A DNA stretch of 32,796 bases from GCA-002790615 sp964438025 (GCA_964438025.1 CAYTIK010000010.1:1-32796), one strand, 5' to 3'. Numbered from the stretch's first letter, positions 23,474 through 31,848 are shown. Notes: generated from the letters alone by a model not told the origin. Numbers and translations: made by a program.

Positions 23474-25369
23474 CTAAACAACAAAGTTGATAATCCTACC
23501 TGGAACAAATACTACTCGGGTTACCAACTTTGTTTTGAGGTAATCAAGTTTCGGATTATCCGTGACCAACTGTTCTACCTTAGCTCGATTTGCAGAGTCC
23601 TCTTTTGAAATTTCAATCGAGGTCTTCATCTTACCATTGACCTGAACAATCAGCCGTACCTGTAGTTGTTCGCACATGGCCTCATTCCACGCGGGCCAAC
23701 TCTGAAAGGTGAGTGACTCAGTAAAGCCCAGTCCTTGCCACATCTCTTCGGCCATATGCGGAGCAAATGGAGATATCAACATTGCCATTATTTCCAACGC
23801 TTCGCTAATAACCGAGATTTCTTTGTGCGATGTTTCCAAATAGGATTCCCACGCAGTAGCCCACTCCATTAGAGCAGATACCGCGGTGTGAAAGTGAAGA
23901 TTTTCTTCAACGCTTTCCGTAACCCTTTTAATCGTTCGATGGGTCACTCTGCGGAAAGTTATGTCCTTTGCATGAGAGATAGTCTCTCTCCAGTTTGGAT
24001 CAAACAAACCCAAACTTGAATCGTAAAGTTCGCGAACCCGACCCAAAAATCTCGAAATTCCCCTTACGCCCTGCTCGCTCCATTCTACGTCCAATTCAGG
24101 TGGCCCCATAAACATAACGTAGACACGCGTAACATCAGCACCGAACTGCTCAATCATCTCGTCGGGAGACACAACATTTCCTTTTGACTTGGACATTTTT
24201 TTTCCGTCCTTGCATACCATACCCTGGGTAAACAATTTTTTGAACGGCTCCGGAGCATCAACAAGCCCCATGTCATAGAGTACTTTGTGGAAAAATCTTG
24301 CATAGATAAGGTGCACGGTTGCGTGCTCAATCCCCCCGACATACTGATCCACTGGCATCCAATAATTTGCCGCTTTTGAATCAAATGGCATTTCTTGGTT
24401 GTGCGGGTCAATAAATCTGAGAAAGTACCATGCCGAGAAAACAAAGGTGTCCATAGTGTCTGTAATCCTCTCGGCTTTTTTACCACACCTCGAACAAACC
24501 GCATTGACAAAACTTTCTATCCTCGCCAAGGGAGGCGGCCATCCTGGAGAAATGTCAGCACCTGGTGGAAGAAGGATTGGAAGCTGGTCATCAAAAACAG
24601 GCTGGATACCACACTCATCACAAGCAACAAAAGGAAAGGGTGCTCCCCAGTACCTTTGCCTTGAAATACACCAGTCTCGTATCTTAAAATTACCATCGCA
24701 ATCTTTCAACCAGTGCCTCTGCATTGCGATAACTCTCGCCGGCCACTCTGTGAGCAACTCCAGATCATCCCAGAGTCTTTCAGCGTACTCAGTTATTCTG
24801 AGAAACCACTGATTCATTGTTTTTTCAATGACTAGCGAATTGCACCGCTCACAATGTTCGTTTTTAACCTGTTCGTTGGCTAGAACCGTATTACATCCGG
24901 CGCACCAATTAACAGACGACTGGCCTTTATACAAAAGGCCTTTCTCCCAAAAACGAGTTAGAAACCACTGTGCCCATCGGTAATAATCCGGGTCGGAGGT
25001 GTCAATTACCCTGTCCCAATCATAGCTCAGTCCTAGAGATTTAAACTGCTTAGTCATGCTCTCTATGCAAGATGCATTCCAAACAGCTGGATCAATTCTT
25101 TTGGAAAAAGCTGCATTTTCCGTAGGCAAACCAAACGCGTCCCAACCGATTGGATGAAGAACGTTAAACCCCTTCATCCTCTTGTAGCGAGCTACTACAT
25201 CGCCCAGAATGTAGTTTCTCACGTGTCCCATGTGTAACTCCCCGGATGGATACGGATACATCTCAAGCACATAGTACTTCTCTTTTTTAGGTTCAAACAA
25301 GGTTTTAAATGTCTCTTTTTTCTCCCAAAAATCTTGCCACTTCTTCTCTATAATCTTAGGAATGTTCAT
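23474..25369 (-). CDS. leuS: Leucyl-tRNA synthetase lacking the CP1 editing domain
   Basis: 631 residues against ~800-870 in bacteria. The catalytic core is complete: HMGH (46-49), zinc-ribbon cysteines C156/C159 and C173/C176, DWCISRQRYWGAPFP (232-246), KMSKS (391-395), then the anticodon helical bundle and a C-terminal extension. The loss is internal: residues VIAMQRHWLKDCDGNFKIRD (213-232) join the segment before CP1 directly to the segment after it, where roughly 190 residues of editing domain normally sit. The enzyme should charge Leu but could not hydrolyse mischarged Ile, Val or norvaline. The reading frame and motifs are intact, so this is not decay. SD (AGGAGG) before the ATG; own terminator. 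Confidence 0.95.
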   Translation of the reverse strand: MNIPKIIEKKWQDFWEKKETFKTLFEPKKEKYYVLEMYPYPSGELHMGHVRNYILGDVVARYKRMKGFNVLHPIGWDAFGLPTENAAFSKRIDPAVWNASCIESMTKQFKSLGLSYDWDRVIDTSDPDYYRWAQWFLTRFWEKGLLYKGQSSVNWCAGCNTVLANEQVKNEHCERCNSLVIEKTMNQWFLRITEYAERLWDDLELLTEWPARVIAMQRHWLKDCDGNFKIRDWCISRQRYWGAPFPFVACDECGIQPVFDDQLPILLPPGADISPGWPPPLARIESFVNAVCSRCGKKAERITDTMDTFVFSAWYFLRFIDPHNQEMPFDSKAANYWMPVDQYVGGIEHATVHLIYARFFHKVLYDMGLVDAPEPFKKLFTQGMVCKDGKKMSKSKGNVVSPDEMIEQFGADVTRVYVMFMGPPELDVEWSEQGVRGISRFLGRVRELYDSSLGLFDPNWRETISHAKDITFRRVTHRTIKRVTESVEENLHFHTAVSALMEWATAWESYLETSHKEISVISEALEIMAMLISPFAPHMAEEMWQGLGFTESLTFQSWPAWNEAMCEQLQVRLIVQVNGKMKTSIEISKEDSANRAKVEQLVTDNPKLDYLKTKLVTRVVFVPGRIINFVV

Positions 25370-25538
25370 GGTTATCCTCCTTAAATTTCAGGTTAATTTT
25401 ATTGTTAAGGGACTATATAAGATAGCTCTCTTTTAACAATATTGTCAAGGCAATATATCATAAAGGCGCCATCATCGAGAGAGATAACAACTAATATGCT
25501 ATAAAATAATAACACCGATTTACATAGAAACCTCTAGT

Positions 25539-26261
25539 CTAAGGTATTTTAGAACAAACAAAATAAACTCTGCTGGATTCTTCTGATACGCTAGTCCCGT
25601 CATTCTGATCAAATAAAAAAACTTTATTGAATATCTTTTTGAGAGATTTTTCTATTTTTTTTATTGGAAAAGATTTTTCTTTTATATTTTCCTCATGAAC
25701 AAATTTCGTGCCATCTTTTTTTTTCTTAATTATTTTTATGTTCCAATTATAAACCTCATTTTTAAAATTAACGTTCATTGCTACTTTGCTCCCATTAAAT
25801 TTCCTGTTTATTGATCCGGCTTGCGAGAGAACTTTCAATTTTTTGTTTGTATTGATGTCAAAAATAAAAACACCTTCTTTGTTTAAATTAGATTGCACTC
25901 TAAAAAATAATTCTTCCCAATTATCATAAGTTAGAACATGATTTATTGAATCAAATAAACAGAGTATGACATCGTATCTTTTAGCTAAAGAAAACTTAGT
26001 CATATCTTGAATAAATAAATCTGCATCGGGAATTCTCCGGCGAGCGACGGCAAGCATTTTTTCCGAAAGATCAATACCCGCAACATCATAACCACGGTCA
26101 AAAAAGTATTTTAAAAAAATTCCCGTCCCACACCCCAACTCTAAAATACTTTTAGCAAATGGCTTATGTCGTTTTATTAATTTTTCAATTGCCATTCTTT
26201 CCATCATTCTGTCTCCCATTACGGAATCATAAAATTTTGCAAAAATATCATAACTACTCAT
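25539..26261 (-). CDS. Class I SAM-dependent methyltransferase
   Basis: 240 residues. Motif I ILELGCGTGIFL (39-50), the acidic loop VAGIDLSEKML, motif II-like DVILCLFDSINHV and the later GVFIFDIN are those of a Rossmann methyltransferase (Methyltransf_25/UbiE-like). The C-terminal part is a basic beta segment with KIIKKKKDGTKF. Substrate unknown. It lies downstream of the radical SAM gene but behind a strong terminator, has no SD, and uses AT-rich codons unlike that gene, so membership of the peptide-modification cassette is doubtful. Confidence 0.85.
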   Translation of the reverse strand: MSSYDIFAKFYDSVMGDRMMERMAIEKLIKRHKPFAKSILELGCGTGIFLKYFFDRGYDVAGIDLSEKMLAVARRRIPDADLFIQDMTKFSLAKRYDVILCLFDSINHVLTYDNWEELFFRVQSNLNKEGVFIFDINTNKKLKVLSQAGSINRKFNGSKVAMNVNFKNEVYNWNIKIIKKKKDGTKFVHEENIKEKSFPIKKIEKSLKKIFNKVFLFDQNDGTSVSEESSRVYFVCSKIP

Positions 26262-26297
26262 AAGAGCTTGCTTTAATTTTTTATAATTATAATAAGT

Positions 26298-26333
26298 AAA
26301 AAAGAGACGCCCGATATCCTAAACAGGCGTCTC
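26298..26333 (-). terminator. Terminator of the RiPP-like operon
   Basis: Minus strand GAGACGCC-14 nt loop-GGCGTCTC followed by TTTTTT. It starts 6 bp past the maturase stop and separates it from the methyltransferase. Confidence 0.88.
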
Positions 26334-26338
26334 CAGTC

Positions 26339-27733
26339 TTAAACATCAAGTGACCGTTCTACTAAACCATGCTCTATGAGTAGCGGCACAACTTTTTCCT
26401 TAAAGAACTCAACCGCTAAACATGCGTAATCGTCTTTGGAATTATTAAAATCACCATGCAAGAAAAAAGCATTCGCACGACAACCAGTTCCACAGAGATT
26501 ACGAATTTTGCACTCCTTGCATTCAGCCACATCGCCTATGCGAATCTTTTTTACCTTTTCCATTTGCGTTGAATACCAAATGTCCCGGATGGACGACTTT
26601 TTGATATTGCCTATTGCCAAATCAGAGCAATAAGCGCAGGAAACCACATCGCCGTTAGGTTTTACGCAACATTCCGATCTGCGACTCTCGTAATCACAGA
26701 CAAAATCCTCGTCAGACAATATCTGCAGTCCCTGCTTGAAAAGTTCTTCGCGAAAAAGATATTCAATCTGAAGATGAAAGGGCATATTGCCATTGAGATG
26801 CCGACGTAGCAAGGATAGGCAACTCTCAGCAATATTATTCCAATTCACATTGAACACGTCGCTATGGTTTTTGAACTCTGGAGTCATCTTTGGAAAACCA
26901 ATCCTCCAACTTTTGACTTTTAACTTGCTGACCAAATCGTACATCTCATTGAGATGGTTGATATTTTTCGCGTTGACAACAGTATTGATCACGACATTTC
27001 TCCCGCTAGCAACAAGCAGCTTGATATTTTCGATTATCCGGTCGAGAATCAAATGCGAACTTTTGCCTAAAAATCCTCGAAAAGATAGGTCTCCACTTGG
27101 AATTGCGTCTAGGCTGATAAATAAAGAGAATTGGCTTCGCCTAGCCTTGATCATCTCGATAAAGTCTTTATTTATCAAGAGGCCATTTGAGAAGAGCGCG
27201 GATATCCTCATATCTCGCTCTTCGATAGCAGCCAGAATTTCGCCAAGACGTGCCATCATCAGAGGCTCTCCGCCACCGATCCCCACGTTGTTAACTTGCA
27301 TGATTTGCAAGTCATCAAGAAGATGGATTGTTTCGGCAAAACTAAGCTCCTCACCTGTTTTTACATACTTTGCTTGGTAGCAATGCACGCATTTCATATT
27401 GCATCTGCCGCTTGCTTCCAAATGAACCGCTTCAAGCCTCCTGTCTGGCACCCTATCTTGATGAAAAACTCTAAACACAGGCACGTCAGTAAAACTTAGT
27501 GCAGAGATGCTTTTCATTTGGCTGAACATATGTAAAACATGCGACTGCGAATTATCAGAATATTGCTTTTTTACCTGGTCCACAGTCAGGGTTCCGTCAA
27601 GCAACTGCAAAAACTCTGTTTGATCTGGAAAAATTTCATAAATAGCGCCACTTTTCAAACAGTAAAGAGCGCTTGTGGAAGTGGAGTGCTTAATTGTAAA
27701 ATCCTTTGAAAGTGACACGTATTTGCTTTTCAT
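26339..27733 (-). CDS. Radical SAM/SPASM peptide maturase with N-terminal PqqD-like RRE
   Basis: 464 residues in three parts. Residues about 20-85 (CLKSGAIYEIFPDQTEFLQL, then LDGTLTVDQV) look like a PqqD-type RiPP recognition element that would hold the leader of a precursor peptide. The radical SAM core has C111-x3-C115-x2-C118 (CNMKCVHC) and GGGEP (153-157). The SPASM region provides C346, C355, C356, C366, C369, C405, C408, C414, C418 and C438 for auxiliary clusters. Such enzymes form carbon or thioether cross-links or other changes in peptides. The ATG at 27733 follows GGGGAGG. It lies 90 nt behind the 39-residue peptide gene with an attenuator between them. No exporter or protease is adjacent. 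Confidence 0.88.
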   Translation of the reverse strand: MKSKYVSLSKDFTIKHSTSTSALYCLKSGAIYEIFPDQTEFLQLLDGTLTVDQVKKQYSDNSQSHVLHMFSQMKSISALSFTDVPVFRVFHQDRVPDRRLEAVHLEASGRCNMKCVHCYQAKYVKTGEELSFAETIHLLDDLQIMQVNNVGIGGGEPLMMARLGEILAAIEERDMRISALFSNGLLINKDFIEMIKARRSQFSLFISLDAIPSGDLSFRGFLGKSSHLILDRIIENIKLLVASGRNVVINTVVNAKNINHLNEMYDLVSKLKVKSWRIGFPKMTPEFKNHSDVFNVNWNNIAESCLSLLRRHLNGNMPFHLQIEYLFREELFKQGLQILSDEDFVCDYESRRSECCVKPNGDVVSCAYCSDLAIGNIKKSSIRDIWYSTQMEKVKKIRIGDVAECKECKIRNLCGTGCRANAFFLHGDFNNSKDDYACLAVEFFKEKVVPLLIEHGLVERSLDV

Positions 27734-27770
27734 GGCAAATCCTCCCCTTCTATTTCAGTTGCTTGGTTTA

Positions 27771-27806
27771 AAAAGATGGGTGAAATGCTAAAGAGACATC
27801 CCACCC
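27771..27806 (-). terminator. Attenuator between precursor peptide and maturase
   Basis: Minus strand GGGTGGGATG-9 nt loop-CATTTCACCC (10 pairs, two G-U) followed by ATCTTTTTAAA. A partial terminator here would make much more precursor than enzyme, as in many RiPP operons. Confidence 0.65.
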
Positions 27807-27823
27807 ACCACAATGCCAGACGA

Positions 27824-27943
27824 TTAGGTGCCAGGGCCACTGGCATTCAGCGCCTGAGTCAGCCTGACTTGGAGCTTTCTCTTCTGCAAAGAGGAATTCT
27901 TCAGAATCTTCCGCTTGGGCTCTTTCGAAACAGGGCTCTTCAT
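27824..27943 (-). CDS. Candidate RiPP precursor peptide (39 residues)
   Basis: The ATG at 27943 is preceded by AAAGGAGGTGTTAAT, one of the best ribosome sites in the window, and ends in TAA at 27824. The peptide is very basic in its first two thirds (10 Lys/Arg within residues 2-27, no Asp and one Glu), can form a helix in residues 18-33 (leader-like), and ends with small residues, ALNASGPGT (31-39), a plausible core. It has no Cys, Trp or Tyr, so thioether or aromatic cross-links are unlikely; modification of Asn, Ser, Thr, Pro or a backbone carbon would be expected. Directly upstream of the radical SAM/SPASM gene. No known precursor family is recognised. The frame continues open upstream (to about 28447) but overlaps the divergent MBL gene, and the SD fixes the start. 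Confidence 0.7.
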   Translation of the reverse strand: MKSPVSKEPKRKILKNSSLQKRKLQVRLTQALNASGPGT

Positions 27944-28019
27944 ATTAACACCTCCTTTCAAAGAACTGTTTTTGGATTTAGCCAATATATGGTCTATTCC
28001 ATAATCAGAAGCTATCACT

Positions 28020-28025
28020 ATTATA
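28020..28025 (-). promoter_or_regulatory. -10 element of the precursor/maturase operon
   Basis: TATAAT on the minus strand about 77 bp before the precursor ATG; the matching -35 (TATTTT at 17 bp) is weak, which may mean an activator is needed. Confidence 0.4.
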
Positions 28026-28111
28026 GAAAAAATGCAAGTAATAAAATATTTTCTCTCGACACACGCCGGCCTTCGTGCTAGAATAGTTCTATAATATTCT
28101 TCAAAAACATT

Positions 28112-28762
28112 ATGATCATCCAATATTACGGCCATTCCTGCTTTAAAATCAGCGCCAAACCCATGGGCCGCGGACAAGAAGAAGTCAATATTTTCCTGGA
28201 TCCTTTTGATAAGGAAGTCGGCTTGCGTCCTCCACAGGGGCAAGCTGATTTGGTCATCGTCAGCCATGATCATCATGACCATAACAATGTCCAATCCCTC
28301 AAAGGGAGTCCAACTGTCATCGATATCCCTGGCGAATATTCTTTTAAGGGCATCTCTATTGTCGGCATCCCTTCCTTCCATGACGCGGAGAAAAAAATGA
28401 CCAACACTATTTTTATCCTCGAGGCTGAAGATATGCGCATTTGCCATTTAGGCGACTTGGGAATTGAATTAGACCAGAAAGATTTAGAATTAATCGACGG
28501 CGTTGACATTTTAATGGTTCCCATTGGCGGCAAATACACTATCGATGCTAAAAAAGCGGTTGATTTGATTAAAAAAATTGAACCAGCCATTATTATTCCC
28601 ATGCACTACAAAATTAACGGTTCCGCTTTGGATATCGACAATGAGAAAAAATTCTGTAATGCCATTGGCAATTGTTCGCGCGAAAAAGTTTCCCGCATTA
28701 ATCTCAAAAAGAAAGATCTGGAAGATAAAGTGATGGAGACCATTGTAATGAACCCTGATTAA
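28112..28762 (+). CDS. MBL-fold (UlaG-like) metal-dependent hydrolase
   Basis: 216 residues. MIIQYYGHSCFKI is the usual start of this branch of the metallo-beta-lactamase superfamily; SHDHHDHNN (51-59) is the HxHxDH metal motif. IDIPGEYSFKGISIVGIPSFHD, HLGDLG (132-137) and MHYKING give the remaining ligands. Substrate unknown; relatives include UlaG-type lactonases and uncharacterised phosphodiesterase-like proteins. Divergent from the precursor peptide gene; a TATAAT at 28091-28096 leaves a very short leader and no SD. Confidence 0.88.
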   Translation: MIIQYYGHSCFKISAKPMGRGQEEVNIFLDPFDKEVGLRPPQGQADLVIVSHDHHDHNNVQSLKGSPTVIDIPGEYSFKGISIVGIPSFHDAEKKMTNTIFILEAEDMRICHLGDLGIELDQKDLELIDGVDILMVPIGGKYTIDAKKAVDLIKKIEPAIIIPMHYKINGSALDIDNEKKFCNAIGNCSREKVSRINLKKKDLEDKVMETIVMNPD

Positions 28763-28855
28763 ACTAAGTAGCATTAACTCGGAGCAAGCTCTGGACTTTA
28801 TTTTTACAGACAACCATATAATACAGACCAGCCAGCTCGCCCGCCTTTGGAGGGC

Positions 28856-29140
28856 ATGAACCTTACCGAAAAAATCGAAGAGATCCGCCAAAAACCGGAG
28901 CATGTCCGCTTGCGCTATGTTTGGTTTTTAGTGGCTCTTTGCATGGCTTTTATTTTTATCATCTGGATTTTTTCCCTGAAAAGCCAGCCCGTTTCCGCAC
29001 CGGTTATTCAACATGATATTATCAGTCCGGATTTAACCGAGGAATTCCAATCGCAGAAAGAATCCTGGCAAGCTACCCAACAACAATTGAAAGACACTTT
29101 AAATGAAGCGCAAAATCAGCAAATTGCTCCTTCTGAATAA
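28856..29140 (+). CDS. Single-pass membrane protein with polar coiled tail
   Basis: 94 residues from ATG at 28856 (a TTG three codons earlier, 28847, is the alternative; GGAGG lies only 2 nt from the ATG). A basic N-terminus (KPEHVRLRY) precedes one membrane helix (VWFLVALCMAFIFIIWIF), then a Gln/Glu-rich tail likely outside the membrane with coiled-coil character (QSQKESWQATQQQLKDTLNE). Function unknown. It lies between the MBL gene and gyrA on the plus strand. Confidence 0.65.
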   Translation: MNLTEKIEEIRQKPEHVRLRYVWFLVALCMAFIFIIWIFSLKSQPVSAPVIQHDIISPDLTEEFQSQKESWQATQQQLKDTLNEAQNQQIAPSE

Positions 29141-29204
29141 TTTTTCAATGAAACTGAAACTTCTGAAAAATATAAATTTTTGAGAAATTTCTGTTTGAGA
29201 ACTA

Positions 29205-29267
29205 GAATTTTCTCCAAAAATTTTCTTGAGCAGCCGTCGAGTGAGGAAAATTTTTGGCCAGAAAATT
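29205..29267 (+). repeat. Long AT-rich hairpin in the gyrA 5' region
   Basis: GAATTTTCT..CCAAAAATTTTC and GAAAATTTTTGG..AGAAAATTC form a ~21-bp stem with a 2-nt bulge and a GC-rich loop containing GAGCAGCCGTCGAGTGA. It lies 63 bp before the gyrA start and could be a small repeat or a leader structure. Confidence 0.55.
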
Positions 29268-29330
29268 CAAAGTTCGAGTTAAATTTTGAGAAAAATTATA
29301 TTTTTCGATAACTTATTTAATGAACAATCT

Positions 29331-31763
29331 ATGAACATCGGAACGATTAATTCCCGCGAAATTACCAAAGAAGTCCAGCAATCTTATCTGGATTATGCCA
29401 TGAGCGTCATTGTGGCTCGCGCCTTGCCGGATGTCCGCGATGGCTTAAAACCGGTCCATCGCCGGATCCTTTATTCCATGTGGAACACTGGACTTCGGTC
29501 TAACGCTAAATTTAGAAAATCCGCCACAGTCGTCGGAGAAGTATTGGGTAAATACCATCCGCACGGCGATGTGGCTGTCTATGATTCTATGGTCCGCATG
29601 GCGCAAGATTTTTCTTTGCGTTATCCATTAGTTAAGGGTCAAGGCAACTTTGGTTCCATGGATGGTGACGGCGCGGCCGCCTATCGTTATACCGAAGCCA
29701 AGCTCTCCGGCATTGCCGAAGAAATGTTATTTGATATTGAAAAAAATACCGTGGATTTTGTGCCTAATTTCGACGGCCAGCACCAAGAACCGACCGTTTT
29801 ACCCGCCAATCTACCCCAATTACTCCTTAATGGCAGTATGGGCATCGCCGTGGGCATGGCCACGAATATTCCCCCGCATAACTTGGGCGAACTAATCGAC
29901 GGTGTTAATCTATTAATTGATAACCCGGAAACTTCTATTGAAGAATTGTTGGAAATTATCCCCGGACCGGATTTCCCAACCGGCGGCATTATTTACAATA
30001 AAAAAGATATTTTGGAAGCTTACCGCGACGGCCGGGGAAAAATTATCACTCGCGCCAAAGCGGAAATTTTGGAAAACAAAGCCGGTTCCTTTCAAATTAT
30101 TGTCACGGAGATGACTTACGCCACCAACAAAGCCGCGCTAATTGAAAATTTAGCCAACTTAGTACGGGACGGAAAAATCCAGGGCATCCGTGACTTGCGC
30201 GACGAATCCGATAAGGACGGCGTGCGTATCGTGGTCGACCTCAAAAAAGACGCTTATCCGCAAAAAGTTTTGAATAAACTTTATACGCTGACCGATTTGC
30301 AGAAAAATTTCGGCGTGAATATGCTGGCGCTGGTGGATGGCATCGAACCCAAAGTTTTAAATCTCAAAGCCATCTTGGAATATTATATCCAGCATCGGGA
30401 AATAGTGGTCCGCCGCCGTACCCAATTTGATTTGGATAAAGCCCGCAACCGCGCGCATATTTTGGAAGGCTTGAAAAAAGCGCTCGACCACATCGATGAG
30501 ATTATCAGCGTCATTAAAAAATCCGAGACACGGGAAATCGCCCACGCCAATTTGATGAAGCGCTTTAAATTTTCCGACAAGCAAACGACGGCTATTTTGG
30601 AAATGAAATTGCAAACGCTGGCCGGACTCGAAAGAAAGAAAATTGAAGATGAACTGAAAGAAAAATTAGCCCTCATTAAAGAACTGGAGACGATTCTAAA
30701 AAGTACTAAGAAAATTTATTCTATTATTAAAGACGAACTGCTGCGGGTCAAAGAAAAATTCGGTGACGAAAGAAAAACCCGCGTTATCAAATCGGCCATC
30801 GGCGAATTCCGCCAAGAAGATTTAATTCCCAATGAAGAAGCTATCATCACTATCACGGAAAAAGGTTATATTAAAAGAATGAACCCTTCCGTTTATCGCG
30901 TGCAAAAACGCGGCGGCAAAGGCGTGATGGGCGCGGTCACTAAAGAAGAAGATGCTATCAAAAAAGTTATCGGCATTATGGCGCATGATGATTTGCTTTT
31001 CTTCACTAACTCCGGCAAAGTTTTCCAAACCAAAGCTTACGAAATTCCCGAATCTTCCCGCGTCGCCAAAGGACAATCAGTTGTTAATTTTTTACAGTTA
31101 GCCACCGAAGAAAGCGTCACCGCCATTGTCGCGTCTAACAAAGATGACAACTTCAAATATCTTTTAATGACCACGGAAACTGGCACAGTCAAAAAATGTT
31201 CGCTTGAAGAATTTATCAATGTCCGCCGTTCCGGACTCTTAGCCATCAAATTAGCTCCGGGCGACGCACTCCGCTGGGTGGAAGCCACGACCGGCAGCGA
31301 TGAAATTGTCATCACCACTTCCGGCGGTCAAGCTATCCACTTTAAAGAAAACGATGTGCGTCCGATGGGCCGCACGGCCGCCGGCGTGCGCGGCATCAAA
31401 CTCAAAAAAGACGATAAAGTTGTCGGTATGAATGCGGTTTTTAAAAATCAAAAAGGCAACCAGCTCTTAGCTATCAGTGAAAATGGTTTTGGCAAAAGAA
31501 CCGCTTTAAATCTTTACAAAATCCAAAACCGCGGCGGCTCGGGCATTAAAACGGCCAACGTCACCTCCAAAACCGGAAAATTAGTTGGCGCCAGTATTAT
31601 CAATATTGATGAAATCGAAACCGATTTGATTTTGAGTTCCGAAAAAGGCCAGATCATCCGCATCCCGCTCAAAAGCGTTTCGGAATTGGGACGATCCACC
31701 CAAGGCGTGAGGGTAATGAAACCACAACCCGGTGATAAGGTTAGTGCAATAACAGTATTGTAA
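29331..31763 (+). CDS. gyrA: DNA gyrase subunit A
   Basis: 810 residues from the ATG at 29331 (an in-frame TTG at 29286 is less likely; no SD for either). The breakage-reunion domain has GLKPVHRRILYSM, HPHGDVAVYDSMVRMAQ and catalytic Y120 in AYRYTE. The C-terminal beta-propeller carries the GyrA box QKRGGKG, which separates GyrA from ParC. It introduces negative supercoils with GyrB. The quinolone-determining position equal to E. coli S83 is Val here, while the D87 equivalent is Asp. The last 13 codons are repeated, recoded, 43 bp downstream. A terminator follows. Confidence 0.96.
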   Translation: MNIGTINSREITKEVQQSYLDYAMSVIVARALPDVRDGLKPVHRRILYSMWNTGLRSNAKFRKSATVVGEVLGKYHPHGDVAVYDSMVRMAQDFSLRYPLVKGQGNFGSMDGDGAAAYRYTEAKLSGIAEEMLFDIEKNTVDFVPNFDGQHQEPTVLPANLPQLLLNGSMGIAVGMATNIPPHNLGELIDGVNLLIDNPETSIEELLEIIPGPDFPTGGIIYNKKDILEAYRDGRGKIITRAKAEILENKAGSFQIIVTEMTYATNKAALIENLANLVRDGKIQGIRDLRDESDKDGVRIVVDLKKDAYPQKVLNKLYTLTDLQKNFGVNMLALVDGIEPKVLNLKAILEYYIQHREIVVRRRTQFDLDKARNRAHILEGLKKALDHIDEIISVIKKSETREIAHANLMKRFKFSDKQTTAILEMKLQTLAGLERKKIEDELKEKLALIKELETILKSTKKIYSIIKDELLRVKEKFGDERKTRVIKSAIGEFRQEDLIPNEEAIITITEKGYIKRMNPSVYRVQKRGGKGVMGAVTKEEDAIKKVIGIMAHDDLLFFTNSGKVFQTKAYEIPESSRVAKGQSVVNFLQLATEESVTAIVASNKDDNFKYLLMTTETGTVKKCSLEEFINVRRSGLLAIKLAPGDALRWVEATTGSDEIVITTSGGQAIHFKENDVRPMGRTAAGVRGIKLKKDDKVVGMNAVFKNQKGNQLLAISENGFGKRTALNLYKIQNRGGSGIKTANVTSKTGKLVGASIINIDEIETDLILSSEKGQIIRIPLKSVSELGRSTQGVRVMKPQPGDKVSAITVL

Positions 31764-31777
31764 GTAAGTGATGCCGA

Positions 31778-31799
31778 CCTACGGTTGGTCACCCGTAGG
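31778..31799. repeat. Hairpin in the spacer between the two gyrA tails
   Basis: CCTACGG-TTGGTCAC-CCGTAGG, a 7-bp stem, sits inside the 43-bp spacer. It may be a recombinase site or a small palindromic insertion. Confidence 0.5.
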
Positions 31800-31806
31800 G
31801 TGAAAG

Positions 31807-31848
31807 CCACAACCCGGAGATAAAGTATCTGCTATCACAGTTTTATAA
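31807..31848 (+). pseudogene. Recoded second copy of the gyrA 3' end
   Basis: This 42-bp segment encodes PQPGDKVSAITVL-stop, exactly the last 13 residues of gyrA. Eight of 13 codons differ from the live copy (31722-31763), all synonymously, including AGT versus TCT for Ser. Weaker similarity extends upstream over AGGGTGAAAG versus AGGGTAATGAAA. It is untranslated and out of frame with its left flank. It is a displaced original end or a foreign gyrA tail. Confidence 0.85.

Noticed and set aside
25539..26261. The methyltransferase as a third RiPP gene
   Set aside because: A strong terminator separates it from the maturase, it lacks an SD unlike the two RiPP-like genes, and its AT-rich codon use differs.
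27776..28447. Longer ORFs over the precursor peptide region (both strands)
   Set aside because: The plus-strand frame has no SD or family features, and the long minus frame overlaps the convincing MBL gene; the SD at the 39-codon start decides the case.
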